From: Streptomyces nigrescens
GTDB lineage: Bacteria; Actinomycetota; Actinomycetes; Streptomycetales; Streptomycetaceae
Reading direction: 5' to 3'
NCBI GenBank assembly: GCA_024349765.1
Contig: AP026073.1
Span: forward strand, 5,270,001 to 5,334,000
Length of the DNA: 64,000 nt
A program made the translations under genes and the position numbers. Position 1 is the first letter of the stretch. Every line of letters starts with the position of its first letter. The notes below the pieces were generated by a model that saw only the letters and a program-made list of their open reading frames with translations, was not told where the DNA came from and searched no databases. Shown piece after piece: positions 1 through 7,835 of the stretch.

Positions 1-2
1 CC

Positions 3-122
3 GTCCCGCCGTTGTACCCGCCCGCACCCGGGGCCGGCAGGGCCGCGAGGGCAGCCTCGCGGGCAATGAGCCGGGCGGGAACGGCGGGCGCCCGGAGCCG
101 GTCCACGGCGAAGTGCCCTTGA
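3..122 (+). other. Possible 3' end of an upstream reading frame
   Basis: An open frame enters the window and ends with TGA about 105 bases before the sheath gene. Its 39 visible residues are Ala/Arg/Pro-rich and match no family I recognise. In related clusters a small tail-associated protein precedes the sheath, so this could be its C-terminus. It could equally be non-coding, since another frame is open across the same bases. The rest of the first 227 bases shows only the sheath ribosome binding site (GGAGGAG). Confidence 0.2.
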
Positions 123-227
123 GGGCAGCGACGTTGCCCGGTCACCGGCCCCCTGGGCCGTTACGGCGGCGCGGCGCGCACGCCAGGGTGAGGAGTGTCC
201 CGTCTCGTACCCGGAGGAGAGCACAGC

Positions 228-1823
228 ATGCCGTCCTACCTGTCGCCCGGCGTCTACGTCGAGGAGGTGGCCAGTGGTTCGCGCCCGATCGAGGGGGTGG
301 GCACCTCCGTGGCGGCCTTCGTCGGGCTCGCGCCGACCGGGCCGCTGAACGAGCCCACGCTGGTGACGAACTGGAGTCAGTACGTCTCCTCCTTCGGCGA
401 CTTCACCGACGGGTACTACCTCGCCCACTCCGTCTACGGCTTCTTCAACAACGGCGGTTCCGCCGCGTACGTGGTGCGGGTCGGCGGTTCCGCCGAGGGC
501 AGCACCGGTGCGGGCCCGGCCCCCGCCGAGGTGTCCGGCCCGGTCCCGCCGGTGGCCATGCCCGCCGCCGAGCCGAAGCAGCTCGGCACGTTCGCCGTGG
601 CGGCCACGGCACCGGGCGCCGCCGGCCCCCTGACCGTGGAGGTCGCCGACCCCGAGGGCGAGGGCCCGGCAGAACGTTTCAAGCTGATCGTCAAGGACGG
701 TGACAAGCCGGTCGAGACGTTCGACGTCACCGCCAAGAAGAGCTCCCGGTCCTACGTCGTCACTCAGGTCAAGGAGCGCTCCAAGCTCATCAGCGTGACG
801 GAGGCGGCGCCGGCGGCACAGCTCGCCCGACCGGAGAACCAGACCGTCACCCTGGCCACGCCGTCGGCCCCGGCCCCCGCACCCGCGCCGGCGGAGCGGG
901 ACCAGGCCGCGCACCCCGGCCCGGCCCAGTACCTCGGCGACTCCGCGGACCGCACCGGCTTCGGCGGCCTGGAGGCCATCGACGAGATATCCATGGTGGC
1001 CGTGCCCGACCTCATGGCCGCCTACCAGCAGGGCACGCTCGACCTGGAGGCCGTCAAGGCCGTGCAGCTCGGGCTCATCGCCCACTGCGAGCTGATGGGC
1101 GACCGGGTCGCGGTCGTCGACCCGCCGCCCGGTCTGAATGCCCGTCAGATACGGGTGTGGCGCCAGGAGACGGCGGGCTACGACTCCAAGTACGCGGCCC
1201 TTTATTACCCCTGGCTGAAGTCCTTCGACCCGGCGACGGGCCAGGCCCGCATGGTCCCGCCCAGCGGCCACGTCGCCGGCATCTGGGCCCGCAACGACTC
1301 CGAGCGCGGCGTGCACAAGGCCCCCGCCAACGAGGTCGTACGCGGCGCCGTCGATCTGGAGCTGCAGATCACCCGCGGCGAGCAGGACCTGCTCAACCCC
1401 ATCGGCGTCAACTGCATCCGCGCCTTCCCCGGCCGGGGCGTCCGCGTCTGGGGAGCCCGCACCCTCTCCTCCGACCCCGAGTGGCGCTACCTCAACATCC
1501 GCCGGTACTTCAACTACCTGGAGGAGTCGATCCTGATCGGCACCCAATGGGTGGTGTTCGAGCCGAACGACCACGCGCTGTGGGCCCGCATCCGGCGCAA
1601 CGTCTCGGCGTTCCTGGTCAACGAGTGGCGCAGCGGCGCACTCTTCGGCCAGCGGCCCGAGGAGGCCTACTACGTCAAGTGCGACGAGGAGACCAACCCG
1701 CCGGAGTCGGTCGACCTCGGCCGGGTCGTGTGCGAAATCGGCATCGCGCCGGTCAAGCCGGCGGAGTTCGTGATCTTCCGGTTGTCCCAGTTCTCCAGTG
1801 GCAACGGGGAGTTGGAGGAGTAG
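228..1823 (+). CDS. Contractile injection system tail sheath protein
   Basis: This 531-residue protein should form the contractile outer sheath, which polymerises around the inner tube and shortens on firing. The N-terminus MPSYLSPGVYVEEV is the typical start of phage and CIS sheath proteins, and it fixes ATG 228, preceded by GGAGGAG; a longer frame upstream lacks support. The C-terminal third has the usual sheath features (RVWGARTLSSDPEWRYLN, EPND, NEWRSGALFGQ) and ends in the conserved Ile/Val-rich strand used for handshake contacts between subunits. The middle (about residues 95-250) is a variable insertion with a Pro-Ala stretch, as often seen in outward-facing sheath domains. It is the first of a run of CIS genes on the same strand and is followed after 74 bases by the tube gene. 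Confidence 0.95.
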   Translation: MPSYLSPGVYVEEVASGSRPIEGVGTSVAAFVGLAPTGPLNEPTLVTNWSQYVSSFGDFTDGYYLAHSVYGFFNNGGSAAYVVRVGGSAEGSTGAGPAPAEVSGPVPPVAMPAAEPKQLGTFAVAATAPGAAGPLTVEVADPEGEGPAERFKLIVKDGDKPVETFDVTAKKSSRSYVVTQVKERSKLISVTEAAPAAQLARPENQTVTLATPSAPAPAPAPAERDQAAHPGPAQYLGDSADRTGFGGLEAIDEISMVAVPDLMAAYQQGTLDLEAVKAVQLGLIAHCELMGDRVAVVDPPPGLNARQIRVWRQETAGYDSKYAALYYPWLKSFDPATGQARMVPPSGHVAGIWARNDSERGVHKAPANEVVRGAVDLELQITRGEQDLLNPIGVNCIRAFPGRGVRVWGARTLSSDPEWRYLNIRRYFNYLEESILIGTQWVVFEPNDHALWARIRRNVSAFLVNEWRSGALFGQRPEEAYYVKCDEETNPPESVDLGRVVCEIGIAPVKPAEFVIFRLSQFSSGNGELEE

Positions 1824-1897
1824 CCCCGAAGGAGCGGGCCGCCCACGCCCCAGCCCCCGTACGTCACCGTCAAGAAGCCTAGAAGGACAGCGAACAC

Positions 1898-2341
1898 ATG
1901 AGTCTCATGCAGGGCGACTCCCTCACCGCACACAATTTCGGTCTGCAGATCGACGGTGTGATGGTCGAGTACCTCGCGGAGGTCAGCGGTCTCACCATCG
2001 AACAGGACGTCATCGTCAGCCCGCAGAACACCGCGCAGGGCAAGATCGACATCAACATTCTGCCGGGCGTGCAGAAGAACGGGCAGTGCACCGTGGTGCG
2101 CGGTATGACCCAGTCGAACTCGTTCACGCAGTGGATCAACGACTCGATCAACGGCCGGATGAGCACGGCCCGCAAGAACGCCACGATCATCCTCATGGAC
2201 TACGAGGACAATCCGGTGAAGCGGTACAACCTGCGCAACGCCTGGTGCAGCAAGATCGACGCCAGCAGCCTGAAGGCCGGCGAGGCCGCCGTGCTCACCG
2301 AGACCGTGACCATCGTCTTCGAAGAACTGGTCATCGAGTAA
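1898..2341 (+). CDS. Inner tube protein (T4 gp19-like)
   Basis: The 147-residue product has the T4 gp19/Hcp-like tail tube fold signature: an N-terminal segment with GLQIDGVMVEYLAEVSGL, a central strand pair, and a C-terminal strand set ending VTIVFEELVIE. Hexameric rings of such proteins stack to make the rigid inner tube that the sheath drives forward. The start ATG at 1898 follows an AGAAGGA-type ribosome binding site. Its stop codon overlaps the next start (TAATG), pointing to translational coupling. A second, more divergent tube-like gene lies at 6652, and that one may cap or start the tube. Confidence 0.93.
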   Translation: MSLMQGDSLTAHNFGLQIDGVMVEYLAEVSGLTIEQDVIVSPQNTAQGKIDINILPGVQKNGQCTVVRGMTQSNSFTQWINDSINGRMSTARKNATIILMDYEDNPVKRYNLRNAWCSKIDASSLKAGEAAVLTETVTIVFEELVIE

Positions 2342-2847
2342 TGCGGCGCACGGCTACCGGTACGCCCGGCGCGGGCACCGCCGTCGCGGCGCCACCGGCC
2401 TCCCCGGCCGCGGGGGCAGGCGTGGAGCTCCCCGCTCCCGCTTCCCCCGCCGCTCCGGCCGACCCGGCACCCCGCGACCTGCGCACCGAGTTCCCCTTCC
2501 AACTGCCGCGGGGCTACGTCGACGAGTCGGGCACCGTGCACCGGGACGGCGTGATGCGCCTGTCGACGGCACGGGACGAACTGGTCCCGCTGCGCGACGT
2601 CCGTGTCCAGGAGAATCCGGCGTACCTGTCGGTGGTGCTGCTCGGCCGGGTCATCACCCGCCTGGGCACGCTGTCGATGGTGCACGACGGGATCGTGGAG
2701 AGCATGTTCGCCTCCGACCTCGCCTTCCTCCAGGACTTCTACCGCCAGATCAACGCCGAGGGACACACCCGCGCCGCGGTGCAGTGCCCGCACTGTTCCG
2801 AGCCGTTCGAGGTGGAACTCGGCGGGAGCCGCCTGGGGGAATCGTGA
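2341..2847 (+). CDS. CIS tail assembly-type protein with CPHC motif
   Basis: This 168-residue protein starts at an ATG overlapping the stop of the tube gene. The first 50 residues are Ala/Pro-rich and low in complexity. The rest resembles the short phage tail-assembly proteins found just after tube genes, with a conserved region around TEFPFQLPRGYVDESGTVHR and a helical segment. Near the C-terminus a CPHC pair (AAVQCPHCSEPFEVE) could bind a metal or form a disulfide; only one CxxC is present, so a complete zinc site would need a partner. By position it probably acts in assembly rather than in the final particle. The exact function is unknown to me. Confidence 0.7.
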   Translation: MRRTATGTPGAGTAVAAPPASPAAGAGVELPAPASPAAPADPAPRDLRTEFPFQLPRGYVDESGTVHRDGVMRLSTARDELVPLRDVRVQENPAYLSVVLLGRVITRLGTLSMVHDGIVESMFASDLAFLQDFYRQINAEGHTRAAVQCPHCSEPFEVELGGSRLGES

Positions 2848-3002
2848 CGTACGCGACCGACCGACTGCACGAGGAGATCGCGTACGTCGCCTACCACTTC
2901 CACTGGGACCTGGAGACGATCCTGGACCTGGAACACCACGACCGCCGCGGGTACGCGGGCCGGATCGCGTCCTTCGTGACGCGCGCCGGGGCGGAGGGCT
3001 GA
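2844..3002 (+). CDS. Small CIS-associated protein (DUF6760-like)
   Basis: This 52-residue protein uses GTG at 2844, overlapping the preceding stop (GTGA), which chooses this start over a longer frame. It contains the pattern YATDRLHEEIAYVAYHFHW followed by a helix and a short charged tail. I recall this pattern from very small proteins in actinobacterial CIS loci, named DUF6760 in some annotations; that name is from memory. Phage loci often place a small tape-measure chaperone or initiation factor here, which makes an assembly role plausible but unproven. The next gene begins 3 bases later. Confidence 0.65.
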   Translation: MTYATDRLHEEIAYVAYHFHWDLETILDLEHHDRRGYAGRIASFVTRAGAEG

Positions 3003-3005
3003 GCC

Positions 3006-6000
3006 GTGGGGTTCTTGGACCGGCTGCGGGGCCGAGGCGGTCGTGGTCACGGTGGAGAGCCGGATACTCGTCTCCGCGCCGAGGGCGGTGACAACCGGGG
3101 CGGCGGCGACCGCCCCGCCCCGGAACCGCCGACGAGCGATGCGGTGGCCGACGGCGCGACATCGGCGACCGCCTGGAGCGGGCTGCCGCCCCTCCAGCGG
3201 TCCGTGACCGACGGCCGGGCCGGGGTCGCGGACGCCGGTTTCGGCAAGCGGCTGCCAACGTGGCAGAACCCCTCGTTCACGAGGGCGCAGTTGCGCATCG
3301 GAGTCCTGGACACCGCTGCCGGCAGCCTGCTTCAGGGGGCGATGACCGACCCGGCCCGACCGGTGACGGGGCTGGAACGGCCGTCGGACGCGCTGTCCTG
3401 GCCGACCGCATCACCGGAGCCGACGGTGCAGCGGGCGCCCGCGGCGCCGCTGCGGGCCCTGCCACCGGCGATGCCGACGCCGGACCCGGCCGGGGGGATA
3501 CGGGCACCGTTCGGAAGAGGAAAGTCCTCGGAAGGGGCCGGGCGCCGGGCGCCGGTGGGTGGTGCGGCGGCGTCCGCTTCCCCTGCCGGGCCGGCCAGGC
3601 CTGCCGTTCCTGCCGTTCCTGCCGTTCCTGCCGCGCAGGCTCCGCGGGCTCGGCCCGCTGCGGGTGGTCGTCGTGCCGCGCCCGCTGCCACGGCCCGGTC
3701 CGCCCTGACGGCCTCGACCCCGGCGGCCTCGACCCCGGCGGCTTCGACCCCGGCGGCTTCGTCTTCCTCAAGTGGCCCGGGCGCCGCGGGCGTTCAGAGG
3801 TATCCAGGGGCGTCGACGCCGGCGCCGACGGCATCGGGCGGGGCAACCGCCCCGGTGACGCCGATGACGCGGGAGCATCCGCCGGTTCCCCAGGTCCGGC
3901 GGATGCCCCCTGCGGAGCCGTCGGCACCGACGGATCAGCCTGCGGCGTCCGCGTCTCCGGCGCCTCGGGACCCGCACGCGTCCGCCCCGTTCCCCGCACG
4001 AGGTGTCCGCGTGGCGCCCACCGCGCCCACCGCGCCCACCGCGCCCACCGCGCCCACCTCGTCCCGGCTGCGGCCCCTGACCAAGGCGCCGGCCGGGTCG
4101 GGCACCGTGCAGCGGAGGGTTCTGCCGGTGGCGCGGCAAGAGCCTTCCGTGCCCGCGGGAAATACGGCAACGACTACGGCAGGCCCCGGTACGGGGGCGC
4201 GCACCACGAGGGCCGTGCGGGAACCGAGCGGTGTCTTGGGCGAGCCCGGAGCGGTCTCGCCGGCCGAGGGTGACCGAGGCGAAGCGGGCACGGCTGCCTC
4301 GCGCGGCCCGCTCGACCGCCCCGCGCCCGCGCCCGCGCCCGCGCCCGCGTCGAAGAACGTGGGCGCCGGTCCGTCCCCCTCCGGATCCGGCGCAGCGCCG
4401 ACCGCGCCTGGGCGGGCAGTGGCCGGCCCCCCGGTGCAGCGCGCGGCTGTCCGTCGCGACCGCACACCGGAAGGCCCCGGCACCGACGCGGCGTCCGGCC
4501 CCCGTGGCGCGGCCGCCGCCCCTCACGGGGCCGCTGCCCCAGGTGGCGAAGTGCGCGACACGAGCGACGACATGGCAGGATCCCGGCCCCCGGCCCGTGC
4601 ACCGCGCGGTGATCGCGGCACGGCGATCTCCGGCCCGGTTCGCGTACCGCCGGCCCCGGTCCGGCAACGCAACGCCGCGGCGTCCGGCGACGCGGTCGGA
4701 CCGAGCGAAGCGGTCGGACCGAACGGAGTGGTCGGCCCCAGCGGAGCGGTCGGCCCGAGCGAAGCAGTCCGCCCGAACGGAGCGGTCGCCCCGAACGAAG
4801 TGGTCGCCCCGAACGAAGTGGTCGCCCCGAACGGAGCGGTCGGCTCGAACGGGGAGATGGCCGACGACCGGCGGCCGGCCGTCGGCTCCGGCCGACCGGC
4901 GACATCGCAGGGCCCGTCGGCCGGCCGTGCCACCACGACGCCGGGCGGGCCGGCGGCCGGTGCGCCGACAGGGACGGCGGAGGGTGCGGGCGACGACGCG
5001 GCACCCGTCCAGCGAGCCGCCGGCACCCCGGCCGGTCCGCCGCGCGCGCTGCCCCCAGTCCGGGACGCCGCGCCGCGGCCGGTGGCCACCTCCGGCAACG
5101 CGCCGGCTGCTCACCCGAGTGCCGTCGCAGGGACGGCCGAGGACGCCGGCCGGGCGGCCGTGTCTGCCTCGGGCGCGTCGGCAGCAGCGGTTCCTGTTCA
5201 GCGGTCGCTCCCGGCTGCCAACGGCCGCGTACCCGGTGTGCCTTCGGCGACCGGCTCGTCCGTACCGCACGCGGCCCCGGGCAACTCCCCGGCTCATCCG
5301 GTGAAGTCCCCACCCCCCGCCGGGAGTCCTGCCGCCGGGAGTTCCCCTGCCGGCAGTTCCCCCGCCGGGAGTTCCCCCGCCGGGAGTTCCCCTGCCGGCA
5401 GTCCGCCGGCGTCCGCCACGTCCCGTGCCAGGCCGAACCCGAACCCGAGTCCGCCCCCGAACCCGAACCCGAACCCGAACCCCGCCCGCTCCGCACCCGG
5501 CCGATCGGTGCAGCGCAGCGTCAGGCGTGAGGCCCCCAGGACCGGCCTCGGCGCCCCGGTCGCCTCGGTGCCCGCGCCGCCGACCGCCGCGTCCCGGGAC
5601 TCCGCGCCCCATGCCGTGGTTCCCGCACGCCCACACCCCGCCTCGGCCCTGCCGGACGGTGCGCCGAGCGCGCCCCGGAGTTCCGGGCAGCCCGCCTCCC
5701 CGCCCCCGGCGGGTACCACCCCGGTGCGCCCCGCCGCGCCGCACGGTCCCGGCGCCGCCCCGCGCTCCGCGTCGTCGGCGCCCCTGGTCCAGCGTGCGCC
5801 GGCAGCCACCGCACGGCGCCGCTCCCCACTGGGGGCGCCGGTCACCAGCGTGCCCGCGGACGCCACGCCGCTCGCCGGATTCCCGGCACGGGAGGCCGGC
5901 ACGCCCGCTCCGGGTCCCGTTCCCGCGCCTCCGGCCGTGGGGCTCCCGGCCGCTCCGCGCCCGCCGGCGCGCACCGCCACCGGCCCTTCCCCCGCCGGTG

Positions 6001-6566
6001 TCCAGCGCAGCACCGCGCCCCACGAGGGCGCACCGCTGCACCGTCCCGCCCCGCACACCGCCACCACCGCCCCCCGGCCGCTCCCCGTGGCCCCTCTCAC
6101 CCCTCCCCCGGTACCGCCGCCCCCGCTCCGGCCCGCCCCCGGGACCGCCGCCCCGGCCTCCCCTCCCCCCGTCACCGTCCAGCGCACCCAGGGCTCGGCC
6201 ATCGGTGCGCTCGCCGCCGGGGCCGCGGCCACGGTGGCCGACACACTGCCCCGGTTCCGGCCTCCGCACCGGCCGCCCGCCGGCGACCCACCCCCTGCCT
6301 ACAGCCCACCCAATGCCTACAACCCGCCCGCTCCCGACGACCCACCACCTGCCTACGCCCCGCCCACGCAGGCACGGCTTCCGGGGCAACAGCCCCCGCC
6401 CTCCTACGCGGAGGTACCCGCCGGCGGATTCGACCCGCGCGCACTCACCGACTTCCAGCTCGACGAGCTGGTGCACCGGATCATCGGCCGCATCACCCGG
6501 CTGATCCGCACCGAACTGCGGCTGGACCGCGAGCGGATCGGCAGGCTCCGCGACCCCCGCCAGTGA
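3006..6566 (+). CDS. Giant disordered Pro/Ala-rich CIS protein with repeated VQR motifs
   Basis: This 1186-residue protein starts at GTG 3006. It has a short conserved N-terminus (MGFLDRLRGRGG, then PLQRSVTD and GKRLPTWQNPSFT near residues 60-95), a very long low-complexity middle, and a conserved C-terminal helix with LIRTELRLDRERIGRLRD. About ten VQR tripeptides sit along the disordered part (near residues 140, 261, 367, 476, 668, 729, 834, 927, 998 and 1057), often followed by a basic or Ala-rich stretch. Internal tandem repeats encode nine six-residue units (AVGPSE type), SSPAG units and Asn-Pro runs. There is no signal peptide or membrane segment. Its place between tube and second tube genes suggests a scaffold, tape-measure-like or tethering role inside the CIS; this is inference. 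The opposite strand is open for 976 codons here but only as a mirror of the base bias. Confidence 0.8.
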   Translation: MGFLDRLRGRGGRGHGGEPDTRLRAEGGDNRGGGDRPAPEPPTSDAVADGATSATAWSGLPPLQRSVTDGRAGVADAGFGKRLPTWQNPSFTRAQLRIGVLDTAAGSLLQGAMTDPARPVTGLERPSDALSWPTASPEPTVQRAPAAPLRALPPAMPTPDPAGGIRAPFGRGKSSEGAGRRAPVGGAAASASPAGPARPAVPAVPAVPAAQAPRARPAAGGRRAAPAATARSALTASTPAASTPAASTPAASSSSSGPGAAGVQRYPGASTPAPTASGGATAPVTPMTREHPPVPQVRRMPPAEPSAPTDQPAASASPAPRDPHASAPFPARGVRVAPTAPTAPTAPTAPTSSRLRPLTKAPAGSGTVQRRVLPVARQEPSVPAGNTATTTAGPGTGARTTRAVREPSGVLGEPGAVSPAEGDRGEAGTAASRGPLDRPAPAPAPAPASKNVGAGPSPSGSGAAPTAPGRAVAGPPVQRAAVRRDRTPEGPGTDAASGPRGAAAAPHGAAAPGGEVRDTSDDMAGSRPPARAPRGDRGTAISGPVRVPPAPVRQRNAAASGDAVGPSEAVGPNGVVGPSGAVGPSEAVRPNGAVAPNEVVAPNEVVAPNGAVGSNGEMADDRRPAVGSGRPATSQGPSAGRATTTPGGPAAGAPTGTAEGAGDDAAPVQRAAGTPAGPPRALPPVRDAAPRPVATSGNAPAAHPSAVAGTAEDAGRAAVSASGASAAAVPVQRSLPAANGRVPGVPSATGSSVPHAAPGNSPAHPVKSPPPAGSPAAGSSPAGSSPAGSSPAGSSPAGSPPASATSRARPNPNPSPPPNPNPNPNPARSAPGRSVQRSVRREAPRTGLGAPVASVPAPPTAASRDSAPHAVVPARPHPASALPDGAPSAPRSSGQPASPPPAGTTPVRPAAPHGPGAAPRSASSAPLVQRAPAATARRRSPLGAPVTSVPADATPLAGFPAREAGTPAPGPVPAPPAVGLPAAPRPPARTATGPSPAGVQRSTAPHEGAPLHRPAPHTATTAPRPLPVAPLTPPPVPPPPLRPAPGTAAPASPPPVTVQRTQGSAIGALAAGAAATVADTLPRFRPPHRPPAGDPPPAYSPPNAYNPPAPDDPPPAYAPPTQARLPGQQPPPSYAEVPAGGFDPRALTDFQLDELVHRIIGRITRLIRTELRLDRERIGRLRDPRQ
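3601..3632 (+). repeat. Short tandem repeat, 9-bp unit
   Basis: The unit CTGCCGTTC is repeated about 3.5 times in frame within the disordered CIS protein, giving Val-Pro-Ala triplets. Copy number is likely to vary between strains. Confidence 0.8.
4692..4853 (+). repeat. Tandem repeat, nine 18-bp units
   Basis: Nine degenerate copies of an 18-bp unit (first copy GCGGTCGGACCGAGCGAA) encode the hexapeptides AVGPSE, AVGPNG, VVGPSG, AVAPNE and similar, at residues 563-616 of the disordered CIS protein. The unit length keeps the frame. Confidence 0.85.
5323..5410 (+). repeat. Tandem repeat, 15-bp units
   Basis: Repeats of a 15-bp unit (AGTTCCCCTGCCGGC type) encode SSPAG pentapeptides in the disordered CIS protein. 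Shortly after it, at 5432-5482, a hexanucleotide repeat (CCGAAC) encodes Asn-Pro pairs. Confidence 0.8.
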
Positions 6567-6651
6567 CCGGCCGACGGCCTCCCGCCGCACCGGCCGCCCC
6601 ACGCCGTACCTCTGACAGCACACCGCACCTCTGACAGAAAGGCCCTTCGCG

Positions 6652-7074
6652 ATGTCCCGCCAGGACCCGGGCTCCTCCCTCTGGTTCACCCTCTCCATCG
6701 ACGGCGAGAGCCTGGGTTACTTCAACGGGTGCGACGGGCTGTCGTCGCAGGTGGAGACGGAGCAGCGGCAGGAGGGCGGCAACAACGGCTTCGTCTGGCA
6801 GCTGCCGACCCGCGTCACCTTCTCCACCATCCGGCTGACCCGCCCCCTCACCCCGGACACCACGAAGGTCGCCAAGTGGATCTCCTCCGTCCAGACGGGC
6901 ATCGAGCGGCCCACCGCCCAGATAACGGCGCTGCGCGCGGACGGCTCGGAGGTCGCGCGCTGGGGGCTGATCGACGTGCTGCCCGTCAGCTGGCAGGGCC
7001 CCGCCCTCGACCCGGCGTCCCCGACCGTCGCCACGGAGGTCCTGGAGATCGCCCACCACGGCTTCACCGACTGA
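6652..7074 (+). CDS. Second tube-like protein (gp19 family)
   Basis: This 140-residue protein belongs to the same gp19-like tail tube family as the gene at 1898 but is clearly diverged. The pattern SLWFTLSIDGESLGYFNGCDGLS followed by strand-rich sequence and the C-terminal EVLEIAHHGFTD is typical of the shorter tube paralogues coded next to the LysM and hub genes. In well-studied contractile systems such paralogues form the tube-initiating ring on the spike, and that role is inferred here. ATG 6652 is preceded by AGAAAGG. The 85-base gap after the disordered protein gene is the largest within this half of the cluster. Confidence 0.88.
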   Translation: MSRQDPGSSLWFTLSIDGESLGYFNGCDGLSSQVETEQRQEGGNNGFVWQLPTRVTFSTIRLTRPLTPDTTKVAKWISSVQTGIERPTAQITALRADGSEVARWGLIDVLPVSWQGPALDPASPTVATEVLEIAHHGFTD

Positions 7075-7112
7075 AGACCACCGACCGAGGAGCGGGAGAG
7101 AGAGAACGCCCC

Positions 7113-7835
7113 ATGCCCAAGAGCAGCAACGGCGCCGGTAAGAGCCTGGTACGCGCCACCCTGGCCATCCACGAGCCTCCCGCCGGCACCGGCACCACCC
7201 CGGGCGCGCTCAGAAAGACGCTCCGCTTCGACTTCAACCCGGCGCAGCTGTCCCTCAGCCGGTCCGCCCAGTGGAAGGTGACGCCGACCGCGGCCCGACG
7301 GGACGGCCCGAAACCCGAGTTCATGGGGGTCGAGCCGCGTTCGATGACCCTGGAGATCTTCCTGGACTCCTCCGACCGGCCGACCAGCGACACGGTGCTG
7401 AAGAAGGTGGAGTCCCTGATGAGCTGCTGCAGGGTGACCGCCAAGAGCATCGCGACCAAACGGCCCTCGCCGCCGTGGGTGGTCTTCCAGTGGGGGTCGT
7501 TCTCCACCGCCCGGTTCACCGCGTACGTCAGCTCCGTCGAGGCCTCGTACACCCTCTTCGGGACCACCGGTGTCCCCATCCGTGCCACCTGCCAGGTCCG
7601 TCTGCACGAGATCCCGCGCAGGACCGGGCGGCAGAACCCGACATCGGGCGCACTCACCGCGCAGCGGGTGCACCGGGTCGTCGCCGGTGACTCCCTGCCG
7701 TCCCTCGCCTGGCGGGAGTACGGGGACGCGACGGCATGGCGGGTGATCGCGGAGGCCAACGGCATCGACGACCCGGCCCAGCTGCCCACGGGCACCGAAC
7801 TCGTCCTGCCCGCCGCCGAGGAGGTACGTCACTGA
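7113..7835 (+). CDS. LysM-containing baseplate hub protein
   Basis: This 240-residue protein has an N-terminal region (FDFNPAQLSLSRSAQW) shared by CIS and phage LysM proteins that sit between tube and spike. It ends in one LysM module at about residues 187-236 (HRVVAGDSLPSLAWREYGD, then ANGIDDP and GTELVLP). LysM modules bind N-acetylglucosamine polymers; in phage-like particles such proteins (T4 gp53-type) clamp the baseplate hub and the module may be structural. Several lysines and arginines plus a Cys-Cys pair (SCCRVTAK) lie in the middle. The start at ATG 7113 follows GGAGCGGGAGAG. The stop overlaps the start of the hub gene (TGATG). Confidence 0.88.
   Translation: MPKSSNGAGKSLVRATLAIHEPPAGTGTTPGALRKTLRFDFNPAQLSLSRSAQWKVTPTAARRDGPKPEFMGVEPRSMTLEIFLDSSDRPTSDTVLKKVESLMSCCRVTAKSIATKRPSPPWVVFQWGSFSTARFTAYVSSVEASYTLFGTTGVPIRATCQVRLHEIPRRTGRQNPTSGALTAQRVHRVVAGDSLPSLAWREYGDATAWRVIAEANGIDDPAQLPTGTELVLPAAEEVRH

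Noticed and set aside
113-703. A 196-codon frame overlapping the start of the sheath gene.
   Set aside because: Very Arg-rich shadow of the sheath frame without a supported start.
3768-6698. A 976-codon open frame on the minus strand opposite the disordered CIS protein, and several others in the same place.
   Set aside because: Arg/Gly-rich mirror of a GC-biased coding strand; no ribosome binding site or family motif, and the plus frame has conserved ends.
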